Assembly (NCBI RefSeq): GCF_025506355.1 | Contig: NZ_JANZYP010000084.1 | Span: 1 to 35,852 of the forward strand | Length of the DNA stretch: 35,852 bases | DNA from: Sphaerisporangium corydalis | GTDB taxonomy: Bacteria > Actinomycetota > Actinomycetes > Streptosporangiales > Streptosporangiaceae | Direction: 5' to 3' | Shown here: positions 22,098-30,095 of the stretch, one piece after another | How the letters are laid out: each line of letters opens with the position of its first letter | How positions within the stretch are numbered: position 1 is the first letter of the stretch | Position numbers and translations under genes: made by a program | The notes under the pieces: model-generated | What the model was told of the DNA's origin: nothing | Seen by the model: only the letters and a program-made list of their open reading frames with translations | Database searches by the model: none

Positions 22098-22889
22098 ATG
22101 ACGACGTACGGACTCGCCTCGACCCAGGGCAAGTACACCCGGGTCAGCGATGACCTGGCCATCGGGGCCACGGTCACCGTGGTGGTTCCCGCCATGAACG
22201 AGGCGGAGAACCTGCCGCATGTGTTCGCCACCCTGCCGCACTGGATCGACGAGGTCGTCCTGGTCGACGGCAACTCCACCGACGAGACCGTGGCCGTCGC
22301 GAAGGCCTTACGCCCTGGGCTGCGCGTCGTCACGCAGAGCGGCCGGGGCAAGGGGAACGCGCTCACCGAAGGCTTCGCCGCCGCGACCGGCGACATCATC
22401 GTCATGATCGACGCCGACGGCTCCACGGACGGCCGCGAGATCATCCGCTTCGTGTCCGCGCTGGTCGCCGGGGCCGACTTCGCCAAGGGCTCGCGCTACG
22501 CCTCCGGCGCGGGGTCGGACGACATCAGCTTCACCCGCTCGTTCGGCAACACGGTGCTGACCACGCTGACCAACATGCTGTACGGCACCCGCTACACCGA
22601 CCTCTGCTACGGGTACAACGCGTTCTGGGCGCGCCACCTCGACGTCCTGGCGCTCGACTGCGACGGCTTCGAGATCGAGACGCTGATGAACGTGCGGGCC
22701 GCCCAGGCGGGGCTCTCCGTGCACGAGGTGCCGAGCCACGAGCACTGCCGCATCCACGGCACGAGCAACCTGCACGCCGTGCGCGACGGCTGGCGCGTCC
22801 TGAAGACCATCGTCCGCGAGCGCGCCCGCCGCACCGTCCTCGAACCGATCCAGCAGGTCACCCCGCTGTCCGAGCACGTCGCCGCCTGA
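22098..22889 (+). CDS. Family 2 glycosyltransferase
   Basis: A 263-aa protein with the GT-A fold: VTVVVPAMNEAENLPHVFATLP (nucleotide-binding N-terminus), EVVLVDGNSTDETV, GKGNALTEGF, and the metal-binding DxD in VMIDADGSTDG. The later part contains GSRYASGAGSDDISFTRSFGN and DLCYGYNAFWARH, resembling polyprenyl-phosphate-glycosyltransferase-like GT2 proteins, but without C-terminal membrane helices. It probably transfers a sugar to a lipid carrier or surface polymer at the inner membrane face. It lies 69 nt after the kinase operon and could be cotranscribed with it or use its own leaderless promoter. ATG 22098 is chosen for that reason; ATG 22080 is in frame. Confidence 0.85.
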   Translation: MTTYGLASTQGKYTRVSDDLAIGATVTVVVPAMNEAENLPHVFATLPHWIDEVVLVDGNSTDETVAVAKALRPGLRVVTQSGRGKGNALTEGFAAATGDIIVMIDADGSTDGREIIRFVSALVAGADFAKGSRYASGAGSDDISFTRSFGNTVLTTLTNMLYGTRYTDLCYGYNAFWARHLDVLALDCDGFEIETLMNVRAAQAGLSVHEVPSHEHCRIHGTSNLHAVRDGWRVLKTIVRERARRTVLEPIQQVTPLSEHVAA

Positions 22890-22952
22890 CGTCTTGCTTT
22901 CGTTCGCGTCCTTCGTGTCGCGCGGTCAAGGGTTGGCATGTCATTCGAACTC

Positions 22953-22964
22953 CTCTTCGAAGAG
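22953..22964. other. Perfect 12-bp palindrome in the 22890-23062 gap
   Basis: CTCTTCGAAGAG is a perfect palindrome. A second one, CGCTAGCG, lies at 23020-23027. The gap carries no gene. Both may be regulator sites for the small membrane protein gene at 23063, but nothing ties them to a specific regulator. Confidence 0.35.
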
Positions 22965-23062
22965 TAGCCCATGGTGTGCGGGTTCGGTTGCGGAGTCCAC
23001 GAGAAGTTGATACTGCTTGCGCTAGCGAGCCCCCGATGATCTTTTGGTGGGGGGTGGGTCGC

Positions 23063-23410
23063 GTGGCCAGGTCCAGGCAGGCGCGGGTGGTGCGGAGGCT
23101 GGAGGACGCCTCCAAGGTCGTCAGGGCCACGTCCGGGCTGCTCAGGCACACCTCGGGGCTGCTTCGCCAACTCGTCATGATGGTCGGCTGGCTGGTCCTG
23201 CTGGCCGGTTCGGTCCGCCTGCTGCTCGACCCTCCCGCCGCGCTCTCCCTGGCCCACTTCCTCACGCCCGGCGCCGGGGCGGTGGCGGTCGTCCAGGGCC
23301 TTCTCCGGCCGCCGGCCCGCTGGTGGCCGCCGGAGCCGCCCGCCCCCGCCCTCACCCTGGCCGAGACCCGCCCGGACCACGACTCCGCCCGGCCGGGCGG
23401 CAGGTCATGA
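23063..23410 (+). CDS. Small membrane protein of unknown function
   Basis: A 115-aa protein from GTG 23063, chosen because a G-rich ribosome binding site (GGGGGGTGGG) ends four bases before it; ATG 23036 is in frame upstream. The basic N-terminal helix (ARSRQARVVRRLEDASKVVRA) and a short repeat (SGLLRHTSGLLRQ) precede one hydrophobic segment (LVMMVGWLVLLAGSVRLLL) and a weaker second one. The tail is Pro/Arg-rich. I do not recognise the family. It is followed 137 nt later by the PadR gene. Confidence 0.5.
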   Translation: MARSRQARVVRRLEDASKVVRATSGLLRHTSGLLRQLVMMVGWLVLLAGSVRLLLDPPAALSLAHFLTPGAGAVAVVQGLLRPPARWWPPEPPAPALTLAETRPDHDSARPGGRS

Positions 23411-23511
23411 GGCGGTACCCCCGGTGGTGGTCGCCCACTCGCCGTTGGCCGGCGGGGCACCGACTTCGGCGGACGGCGTCCAGAGGCGGGGGTTCCAGGT
23501 CGGCCGTCGCG

Positions 23512-23541
23512 TTGCGCCTACTAACTCTATATAGGTAGCGT
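23512..23541 (+). promoter_or_regulatory. Candidate promoter and palindrome of the PadR operon
   Basis: TTGCGC (23512-23517) and TAGCGT (23536-23541) are 18 nt apart. The latter is six bases before GTG 23548, consistent with a leaderless transcript. Between them lies CTATATAG (23527-23534), a palindrome in an otherwise GC-rich setting and a plausible PadR binding site for autoregulation. Confidence 0.45.
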
Positions 23542-23547
23542 TATCGC

Positions 23548-23865
23548 GTGACCCGAGTCAGGCGCCCGTCTCCGCAGACCATCGCCGTCCTGTCCGCTCT
23601 CGCCGCCACCCCGGCCGAGTGGCGGTACGGCTACGAACTCGGCCGGGAGATCGGGCTCAAGGCCGGCTCGCTCTATCCGATCCTCATGCGGCTGGCCGAC
23701 CGGGGGATGCTGGAAACCTCCTGGGAGACCGGCCCGCCGCCAGGACGCCCACCCCGGCACCTGTACCGGCTCAGCGGCGCGGGCCGCGCACTGGCCGCCG
23801 AAACCGCCACGCCCGCCACGGCCGCTCCGCGCACCAGCCGAGGCAAGCTGCGGGGTGCGTGGTGA
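23548..23865 (+). CDS. PadR family transcriptional regulator
   Basis: A 105-aa protein. The winged helix is complete: PQTIAVLSALAATPAEWRYGYELGREIGLKAGSLYPILMRLADRGMLETSWE, then RPPRHLYRLSGAGRALAAE, which forms the wing and the start of the dimerisation helix. This short form without a long C-terminal domain belongs to the PadR-s1 group, which usually represses an adjacent membrane-protein or transporter gene. Its stop overlaps the following GTG in a GTGA junction, so the two are coupled. It likely autoregulates through the palindromic promoter just upstream. Confidence 0.9.
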   Translation: MTRVRRPSPQTIAVLSALAATPAEWRYGYELGREIGLKAGSLYPILMRLADRGMLETSWETGPPPGRPPRHLYRLSGAGRALAAETATPATAAPRTSRGKLRGAW

Positions 23866-25040
23866 ACGGCCCATCCGTAGGGACCGGCGCGGCGGGCCGG
23901 CTCCTCGCCCTGGCGACCTGGCTGCTGCCCGCCGCCCGCCGCGAGTGGGGGCTGGCCATGCGGGCCGAGTTCCTCCAGGTCGAGGGCCGATCGGCACGCA
24001 TGCGCTTCGCCCTCGGCTGCGTACGGGCGGCACTGCTGCAACCGGCGGTGCTACGCCCCATCGGCTTCCTCGCGGGCACCACCACCGCGGTCTGCCTGGT
24101 GCTGGCCGGTGGCATCGTCCACACCGGCGCCCGGATCGTGATCACCACCCTGGTCCTGGTCCTCGCGTCACTGGCCTGGCTGGGCGGCCGGCCCGGCCTG
24201 CTCGGTCCGGCGGGACCCTCCCGGACGGACCTCGCGGTGCGGGCCGGCGGCTTCGCCGCAGCGGGGGTCTACCTGCTGGTGGCCGTCCTGGACAACCGTG
24301 GCCCCCAGTACCTCCGCCCCGAACTCGGCGTACCGCTCGGCATGATCCTTCTCGTGCTGTACGTCGTCGTCATGCTGGCCATGACGGCCCGAGGATCGAC
24401 CGTCGCGCCCGCCGCTCCGGCCTTCGGCATAGGCGCCGGCCTCCTCGCGGGTGCGGCCTGCTTCGCCGTCATGCCTTTCGAACGCGTCCTGCCGCCCCTG
24501 GCGGACGGCCTGCCGGGGCACGGCCTGTGGCTGGTGGCGATCGTCGCCGGCGCGCCGGCCCTGGCGATGGCCGAGGTGGGCCGGCGCACCGACAGCCCAC
24601 GGCAGGCCCTCCTAGCCGCGCTGATCGGCGGCGCCGTCTGCGCCGCTGTGGTCGCCGTGCTCGGCGACGGGGCGTGGCTGGTCTTCCCCGACCGGATGCC
24701 GAGCATCGTCCCGCAGAACGCGGGGCCGGCCGCCGTCCGGCACGCGCTGAACCGGCTCGAAGCCGGGGACGCCTACGTGGAGGCCATGATCTGGGGCGCG
24801 CTGCTCGCCGGGGTGACGGCCGCCATGATCCGCCCGGCCGTCCGTTCCTGGACCGTCGTCCTGCGCGCGACGACCGTCGCCGGCGGCGTCCTCGCCTTCG
24901 CCTGCGCCGAGACCGGCAACGTGGACCTCGCCGTGCTGACCGTCCTCGCCGCCCTTGTTTGCGGCCTCCTCACCCTGGCCACCGCCCCCCGCCGTACCAC
25001 CCCACCGCCGGTCACGGAACCCGCGACCGGCACACCGTGA
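23862..25040 (+). CDS. Polytopic membrane protein partnered with PadR
   Basis: A 392-aa protein starting at GTG 23862 in the GTGA overlap. Its N-terminal cytosolic segment (LLPAARREWGLAMRAEFLQVEGRSARMRFALGCVRAALLQ) is a conserved element of actinobacterial proteins encoded after PadR genes. About nine or ten hydrophobic helices follow, then a Pro/Thr tail. No transporter ATPase or catalytic motif is seen. It may be the sensory or effector partner of PadR, for instance in envelope stress, but that is inference from position alone. Confidence 0.7.
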   Translation: MNGPSVGTGAAGRLLALATWLLPAARREWGLAMRAEFLQVEGRSARMRFALGCVRAALLQPAVLRPIGFLAGTTTAVCLVLAGGIVHTGARIVITTLVLVLASLAWLGGRPGLLGPAGPSRTDLAVRAGGFAAAGVYLLVAVLDNRGPQYLRPELGVPLGMILLVLYVVVMLAMTARGSTVAPAAPAFGIGAGLLAGAACFAVMPFERVLPPLADGLPGHGLWLVAIVAGAPALAMAEVGRRTDSPRQALLAALIGGAVCAAVVAVLGDGAWLVFPDRMPSIVPQNAGPAAVRHALNRLEAGDAYVEAMIWGALLAGVTAAMIRPAVRSWTVVLRATTVAGGVLAFACAETGNVDLAVLTVLAALVCGLLTLATAPRRTTPPPVTEPATGTP

Positions 25041-25209
25041 GGCACCAACCGGCCTCCCTGAAACGTCCGTCACCGGCCACCGAGGCCCTCCGGCGGGCGC
25101 GGCCCGAGGCGCGCAGCGGCCTCCACCTCAAACGGCCCGGCGGACTTTCGCGAACGACCCGCCCCTCCCCGCGTCCGGCGGAAGCGTGGCCTGGTATGCG
25201 AAAGATCGC

Positions 25210-25215
25210 CATAAT
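25210..25215 (+). promoter_or_regulatory. Candidate leaderless -10 for the fourth kinase gene
   Basis: CATAAT is followed by ACGGGC and then GTG 25222. There is no ribosome binding site. The spacing is the same as at 22086-22098. Confidence 0.4.
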
Positions 25216-25221
25216 ACGGGC

Positions 25222-26877
25222 GTGGCTGAGACGCGTCGGATCGGACCGTACACGCTCGTGCGCACGCTCGGCGAAGGCGGCATGGGCATCGTCCACCTCG
25301 CCCAGGCCCCGGACGGGAGCCTGGTCGCGCTCAAGGTGATGCGTCCCGAACTGGCCACCCGGGAGGACTTCCGGCGCAGGTTCCGCAAAGAAGCGCAGGC
25401 CGCGCAGCGGGTCGCCCGGTTCTGTACCGCTCCCGTGCTCGACGCCGACATGGACGGCGAGGTGGCCTACCTCGCCACCGAATTCGTCGACGGACCCGAC
25501 CTCGGCTCGGTGATCGCCGCCCAGGGGCCGATGGACGGCGCCGACCTGGAGGCCCTGGCCGTCGGGGTCGCCGCGGCGCTGACCGCGATCCACCGCGCGA
25601 ACGTGGTCCACCGCGACCTCAAGCCGTCCAACATCCTGCTCAGCCCGTTCGGCCCGCGAGTGATCGACTTCGGCATCGCCCAGCTCGCCGACACCCTCAC
25701 CGCGCAGACCGCCACCCTGATCGGCACACCCCAGTACATGGCGCCCGAGCACGCGAACGGCACGACCGTGGGGCAGGCGGCCGACGTGTTCGCCTGGGGC
25801 TCGGTGATCACCTACGCGGGCACCGGCAGCCCGCCGTTCGGCTCGGGGGCCGTGCCGGAGGTGCTCTACCGCGTGGCCCACCACGCGCCCAAGCTCGACG
25901 GCCTAGACGAGAGCCTGCGTCCCCTGGTGGAACGTGCCCTGGACAAGGACCCCACCCGCCGCCCCACGGCCCAGCGCCTCCTGGACCACCTCGTCGGCGG
26001 AGAACAGGTAGAAATCGCCGCCGCCACCCGAATAGTCAGCGAAATCTGGTCCACAACCACCCCCCACAACCCCCCACCGCCGTCCTCCCCACCCACCCCG
26101 CCAGAGGTCTCGCCTCCCACCCCACCGGCGACCACGCCGTCCGCCGCCAGGCGCCTGCGGACGCCCGCCATCATGGTGTCGGCCGCCCTGGCCGTGACCG
26201 CGGGACTCACGCTCGTCGTCTGGCATCCATGGTCCGGCGGGACCTCCACGTCACAGCCCGCCCAGCCGAAACAGGAAGCCGGATGGCGACTCGTGAAGGC
26301 GAACGAGAGGATCGTCATCCGTCCCCCGGCCACCGAAGGCGACGCCACCGCCGACTGCGCGCTGGCCCGGTCGACCTTCCTCAACGCGGACGGCCTGACG
26401 ATCACCTCCGAGGCCCTCCATGGCGGCTACATCGGCCCCGACGAGACCTTCGAGTACATGAACTGCGGCCAGGGCGGCACCGCGCTCGGCAGCGGCCTCA
26501 GACTTCTCGACAACAGGGGCCTCATGGGCTCGGTCGACCACCAGGACGTCACCCCCACGGAATGCCGCGACGCCGCACGCGAGTCCAACCTGCCCAACCC
26601 GATCACGATCCCGCAGATCCAGCACGACACGATCCTCAAACCCGGCACCGGCATCTGCATCGAAACCAGCAAAAAGAACGTAGACCTCCTCTGGATCCTC
26701 CGCGCCGACAAACACCCCGAAAACCACAACCTCCGCACTTACCTAATCTCCGCCACCCAGTGGATCCCGACGAGCACGGCCGGCAGTGCTCCTGGCCCGG
26801 CGGCGATCATGGTTCGAGAGGTCGTCGGCCGGTTCCTTGGGGGTGGGATCGGCCGACGGCGCTCAGGTTGGGATTAG
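25222..26877 (+). CDS. Serine/threonine protein kinase with a Cys-containing ectodomain
   Basis: A 551-aa protein from GTG 25222. Active-site elements are complete: GEGGMG (17-22), VALK with Lys38, HRDLKPSN with Asp132, Lys134 and Asn137, DFG (149-151), GTPQYMAPEH. A Pro/Thr/Ser linker after about residue 275 precedes one helix (IMVSAALAVTAGLTLVVW). The outer region, about 215 residues, shows no similarity I can see to the propeller-like exteriors at 16180-22028. It has four Cys (ATADCALARS, YMNCGQGG, TPTECRDAA, GICIETS), probably two disulfides, and a WIL/TYLISATQW end. Its ligand is unknown. It ends only 20 nt from the convergent propeller protein gene. Confidence 0.9.
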   Translation: MAETRRIGPYTLVRTLGEGGMGIVHLAQAPDGSLVALKVMRPELATREDFRRRFRKEAQAAQRVARFCTAPVLDADMDGEVAYLATEFVDGPDLGSVIAAQGPMDGADLEALAVGVAAALTAIHRANVVHRDLKPSNILLSPFGPRVIDFGIAQLADTLTAQTATLIGTPQYMAPEHANGTTVGQAADVFAWGSVITYAGTGSPPFGSGAVPEVLYRVAHHAPKLDGLDESLRPLVERALDKDPTRRPTAQRLLDHLVGGEQVEIAAATRIVSEIWSTTTPHNPPPPSSPPTPPEVSPPTPPATTPSAARRLRTPAIMVSAALAVTAGLTLVVWHPWSGGTSTSQPAQPKQEAGWRLVKANERIVIRPPATEGDATADCALARSTFLNADGLTITSEALHGGYIGPDETFEYMNCGQGGTALGSGLRLLDNRGLMGSVDHQDVTPTECRDAARESNLPNPITIPQIQHDTILKPGTGICIETSKKNVDLLWILRADKHPENHNLRTYLISATQWIPTSTAGSAPGPAAIMVREVVGRFLGGGIGRRRSGWD

Positions 26878-26896
26878 TTGGGGTGGCGGGTTGGGG

Positions 26897-27889
26897 TCAG
26901 GGGGTGGGGAGCCAGCGGATTTTGAAGGGGAGGTTCGGGGGCTGGCCGGACTGGAGGCGGAGGACCTGGCCCTCGGTCACGTAGAGGCCCCGGGGCGTCT
27001 TCACCACGGAGGTGGGCTGGTCGAGGGTGCTGTTCGCCACCGTCACGGTGCCGGCGCGCGTGTCGACGACGTCCAGGCGGCCCGGGTTCTCGGCGACCAG
27101 CAGGTGGGTGCGGTCGAGCATCCGGATGCCGTCGGGGTTGACGAAGTGCTGGCCGAAGTCGAGCAGCTTGGCCGGCCGGGCCGATCCGTCGGCGGCGATG
27201 TCGACCTGGAGGAGGTCTCCGCTGGCGTAGTTGGTCGTGTAGAACGAGCGCACGCCGTCGAACGCGATGCCGTTGATCTGCAGCCCCGGTCCGTTCGTGA
27301 ACAGCGGGTCGCTCGACCACACCGAGAGCGTGCCCCCGGTGGCGGTCACCGGGCTGGGCGTGGTCAGCCGGAGGATGCGTCCGGGCGCCTGCGGGCTGGC
27401 CGTCGGGTTGGTCGTGTCGGTGAGGTAGACGGCGCCACGGGCCAGCGTGAGGTCGGCGCAGACGCCGCCGTCCGGCAGGGTGTACCCGGCGACCAGTGCC
27501 CCGGTGGACAGGTTGAACGCCTTCAGGACGGTGGGCGTCTGGAACGAGAGGTCGATCGCGCACGCCCACAGGACGTTGCGTCCCGGGTCGGCGAGCACCC
27601 CGGCGGTGCCGATGTTCACCCCGGCCGGCACGAACGTCTGGGCCGTCGCGGAACCCGCGGGGACCCGGTCGATCTCGCCGGTCACGATGCTCGAGACGAA
27701 CAGCGTGCCCCCGGGCGTCGCCGCGATGCTCTCCGGGTAGTAGTCATCGCCGGGAATGACGACGTCGGACGGCTGGTGCCGCGCGGCGGCCGCGTCCTGC
27801 TCGCCGGCCAGCGCCGCCGAGGCGGGACCGACGGCGGCCAGAACGCTCAGGCACAGCGCGAGGAAAAGGGTACGAGGCAGAGGCCTCAT
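26897..27889 (-). CDS. Secreted beta-propeller protein (SMP-30/NHL-like)
   Basis: A 330-aa protein. ATG 27889 has a near-perfect AGGAGG, which excludes the ATG ten codons earlier. The signal peptide is RPLPRTLFLALCLSVLAAVGPASA. Repeating strand units follow, such as PESIAATPGGTLFVSSIVTGEIDRV, GTAGVLADPGRNVLWACAI, CADLTLARGAVYLTDTTNP, INGIAFDGVRSFYTTNYASGDLLQV and NPDGIRMLDRTHLLVAENPGRLDVV, giving a six-bladed propeller of the SMP-30/gluconolactonase-like superfamily. Metal ligands typical of lactonases are not all evident, so it may be a binding protein. It is convergent with the kinase gene at 25222. Confidence 0.8.
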   Translation of the reverse strand: MRPLPRTLFLALCLSVLAAVGPASAALAGEQDAAAARHQPSDVVIPGDDYYPESIAATPGGTLFVSSIVTGEIDRVPAGSATAQTFVPAGVNIGTAGVLADPGRNVLWACAIDLSFQTPTVLKAFNLSTGALVAGYTLPDGGVCADLTLARGAVYLTDTTNPTASPQAPGRILRLTTPSPVTATGGTLSVWSSDPLFTNGPGLQINGIAFDGVRSFYTTNYASGDLLQVDIAADGSARPAKLLDFGQHFVNPDGIRMLDRTHLLVAENPGRLDVVDTRAGTVTVANSTLDQPTSVVKTPRGLYVTEGQVLRLQSGQPPNLPFKIRWLPTP

Positions 27890-28008
27890 GCCACCTCCTG
27901 GAAACGACGACGGCTCCACCCTGGCGCCGTCCGAAGTTGATCATAGGAGGCGGAACCCATCCGTAAACGACCTTTCGGACAAGCCACATGGAACCCCTGT
28001 GCGGGCGA

Positions 28009-28599
28009 TCAGCCCCGAAGGCTCTCGACCAGCCGCCAGACGCCGGTGGAGGGGTTCCTCAGCGGATCGCGGCCGTCCGGGTCGAGCTTTCGCGCCCTGC
28101 GGCAAGCGGCGTCCACACGGCCGGAGAAGTCGGCGAACCTGGTGTTGCCTTCGCTCCAGGTGGGGAGCACCTCCTTCAGCCTCCGCTTGGCGTCGTCGGC
28201 CGACTGGAAAGGCCTCGCGCAGTCGGCGTGATGGAGGATCAGCCATAATTCGAAACTCGGCGTCGACAGGCCGAGTTCGATCGGGCCGTTCTTCGCCTCC
28301 TTCACCAGGTCACACGTGAGCGATTCGTTCAACTCGGTGTCCACGACGCACCAGACGCCGTCGTATTCGTCCGATGCCCGGCTCACGGCTTCGCGGACCT
28401 TGGCGAGGTGGTCCCCTTTGGGAATGTCGACATCGAGTTGCGGACCACGCCGGGAGCGCATACCAACGAAGTAGTCTTTCTCGGTTTTTCCCTCACACAA
28501 AATCAAGAAGCTGCGACGTTCTTCTCGCGTGCCACCCTTGTTCCGCGCGAGGTTCGTTTCAGGGCCGACCTTCCTGGTCGTACGCTCCCGAGAAGCCAT
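28009..28599 (-). CDS. RloB-like Toprim-fold protein of a defence pair
   Basis: A 196-aa protein. The RloB family landmarks are in order: a basic N-terminus (RTTRKVGPETNLARNK), FLILCEGKTEKDYF (acidic Toprim residue), GVWCVVDTEL (acidic strand), and STPSFELWLILHH (the S-x-P-x-FE-LW-L-LHH motif), then a helical tail. RloB pairs with an AAA ATPase in phage-exclusion systems such as lactococcal AbiL and in restriction-linked loci. The Toprim-like fold suggests a nuclease activity released by the ATPase. ATG 28599 has GGGGG just upstream and overlaps the end of the ATPase gene by 41 nt. Base composition is visibly less GC-rich than in surrounding genes. Confidence 0.85.
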   Translation of the reverse strand: MASRERTTRKVGPETNLARNKGGTREERRSFLILCEGKTEKDYFVGMRSRRGPQLDVDIPKGDHLAKVREAVSRASDEYDGVWCVVDTELNESLTCDLVKEAKNGPIELGLSTPSFELWLILHHADCARPFQSADDAKRRLKEVLPTWSEGNTRFADFSGRVDAACRRARKLDPDGRDPLRNPSTGVWRLVESLRG

Positions 28600-29899
28600 C
28601 GTCCCCCTCTTCACGCGTTGACAGAGCCGCGGCAAAGAGCTCGTCATTGACGATAGGGACAGCACCATAGCGCCCGGCCAGGTATCTCCGCTCCCGGTTC
28701 TCGTCTCGGCGCGGATTGAAATCCGACAAGGGGAATATTTCGGTCGCACCACATTCGTTCTTCTCGGTGAACCAGATGTGGTCCCGATGAAGAACCTCCG
28801 CGCCCTGGATCCGACCGAGCAATGTCGGATCGTGACTGGTGAAGATGAGCTGGGCTCCCAAGGGATTCGTCGCGGAATCCGTGAACAACCGGATGATTTG
28901 CGCTGACAGGTAGGGATGCAGGCTCGAATCTAGCTCGTCCACGATCAGTGAGCTTCCCTGGTCGAGCGAGATAAAGACCGGCAGGCCCATCTCGTAGAGG
29001 GCGCGCGTCCCGAGAGACTGGTCGCGCAGCCCCAGGGCGAAAGTTCCCGTCTCCCCTCGATGCCGGAATACGAGATGCTTGCGCCGTTTTCCCCGCCTGC
29101 TGATTTCCGCCAGGCGAACGGCCCGGCCGGTGGCCGTCCGAGATTCATCGAGCCCGTCGAGCCGGGCGGCACGCTCGGCGAACTCGGCATCCGTCTCCTC
29201 GATCAGCTCCGCTGATTCGATCCCGGTGTCGGCGGCCTGGAGCAGGGTCGTCAGCCGATCGAAATAGCCGAATCTCTCCAACGCCTCCGCCGTCATGACC
29301 GCAGGACGAAGGGAACCGGCAACCAGAGGCTTGCGGTCCTGGATATCAGCGAACCAGTCGTAGACCGGCCGGACGAGAACCTGCCTCGATCTGGCCGCGA
29401 CGGACAGGAAGAGCACGTTCGACTCCGTGATCTCCTCCACCTGCCGCATGGAATCCGGAGAATCCCCGAAGGAGTATTCGTCCAGCGCCCTACGGAAGAT
29501 CAGGCGTTTCCGCTTCTGCGGATAGCTGTACATCCACTCCTCGGTCACCTGCGCGTCGTCGACCGAGAAGCCGTAGGTGTACTGAACCCGCTCCAGCATC
29601 AGATCGACCACGAAAGTGGACGGCTCATCGCGAGCGGCGATGCCCAGGGCGAAGGGTTGACGCCGGACACCGGCACCCGGTTCGCTCTCACGCAGAGAGC
29701 CGAGCACCAGGTCCCGCATGTAGACCATCGCGTCGATGACGTTGGACTTACCCGAGGCGTTGGGACCGAACAACCCGACTACGGGAACGCCCTCCCAATC
29801 GACGTCGGACGGGCCGTCGGCGCGGTAACTGGGGGTGAGCAGAAGTTGTTGCTCGCTGCGAAGCGATCGATGGTTGGCCACGCGGAAACTCAGCAACAT
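28559..29899 (-). CDS. RloA/AbiLi-like AAA family ATPase
   Basis: A 446-aa protein of the AAA_15/AAA_21 (SMC/OLD-like) group. It starts LLSFRVANHRSLRSEQQL, the usual first strand. Walker A is GPNASGKSN (about 45-53). The middle region is family-specific. The signature-like and Walker B region SLIVDELDSSLHPYLSAQII lies near residue 320 and the H-loop IFTSHDPTLL near 353. A GAGGAGG ribosome binding site lies upstream of ATG 29899. With the overlapping RloB gene it forms a two-gene abortive-infection-type system. In related systems (PARIS, OLD/Gabija-like) the ATPase holds a Toprim effector until a phage trigger is sensed; applying that here is inference. A/T-ending codons are more frequent than in neighbours. 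Confidence 0.85.
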   Translation of the reverse strand: MLLSFRVANHRSLRSEQQLLLTPSYRADGPSDVDWEGVPVVGLFGPNASGKSNVIDAMVYMRDLVLGSLRESEPGAGVRRQPFALGIAARDEPSTFVVDLMLERVQYTYGFSVDDAQVTEEWMYSYPQKRKRLIFRRALDEYSFGDSPDSMRQVEEITESNVLFLSVAARSRQVLVRPVYDWFADIQDRKPLVAGSLRPAVMTAEALERFGYFDRLTTLLQAADTGIESAELIEETDAEFAERAARLDGLDESRTATGRAVRLAEISRRGKRRKHLVFRHRGETGTFALGLRDQSLGTRALYEMGLPVFISLDQGSSLIVDELDSSLHPYLSAQIIRLFTDSATNPLGAQLIFTSHDPTLLGRIQGAEVLHRDHIWFTEKNECGATEIFPLSDFNPRRDENRERRYLAGRYGAVPIVNDELFAAALSTREEGDDGFSGAYDQEGRP

Positions 29900-30095
29900 C
29901 GGCCTGCTGCCTCCTCGTCCACACGGTTTCTACCCCCGGCCGTGTGGAAGAACCGCACGGACGGGCGTCGGCAACATTACGCGACCATCCGTCCGGCGTA
30001 CTGGAGGAACCCTGGTATTTTGCCGCCCAGCCAATCCAGTAAACCCGACATATTTCTCATCTATTACTAAACATCCGCGTGCGTTCGGCACAACG
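29900..30095. other. AT-rich intergenic patch upstream of the defence pair
   Basis: Around 30015-30080 the sequence drops to a much lower G+C level (TATTTTGCC ... CATATTTCTCATCTATTACTAAAC), unlike almost all other gaps here. It carries the promoter region of the minus-strand ATPase gene, but no single -35/-10 pair stands out. Such patches often mark insertion boundaries of acquired defence modules. Confidence 0.45.
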
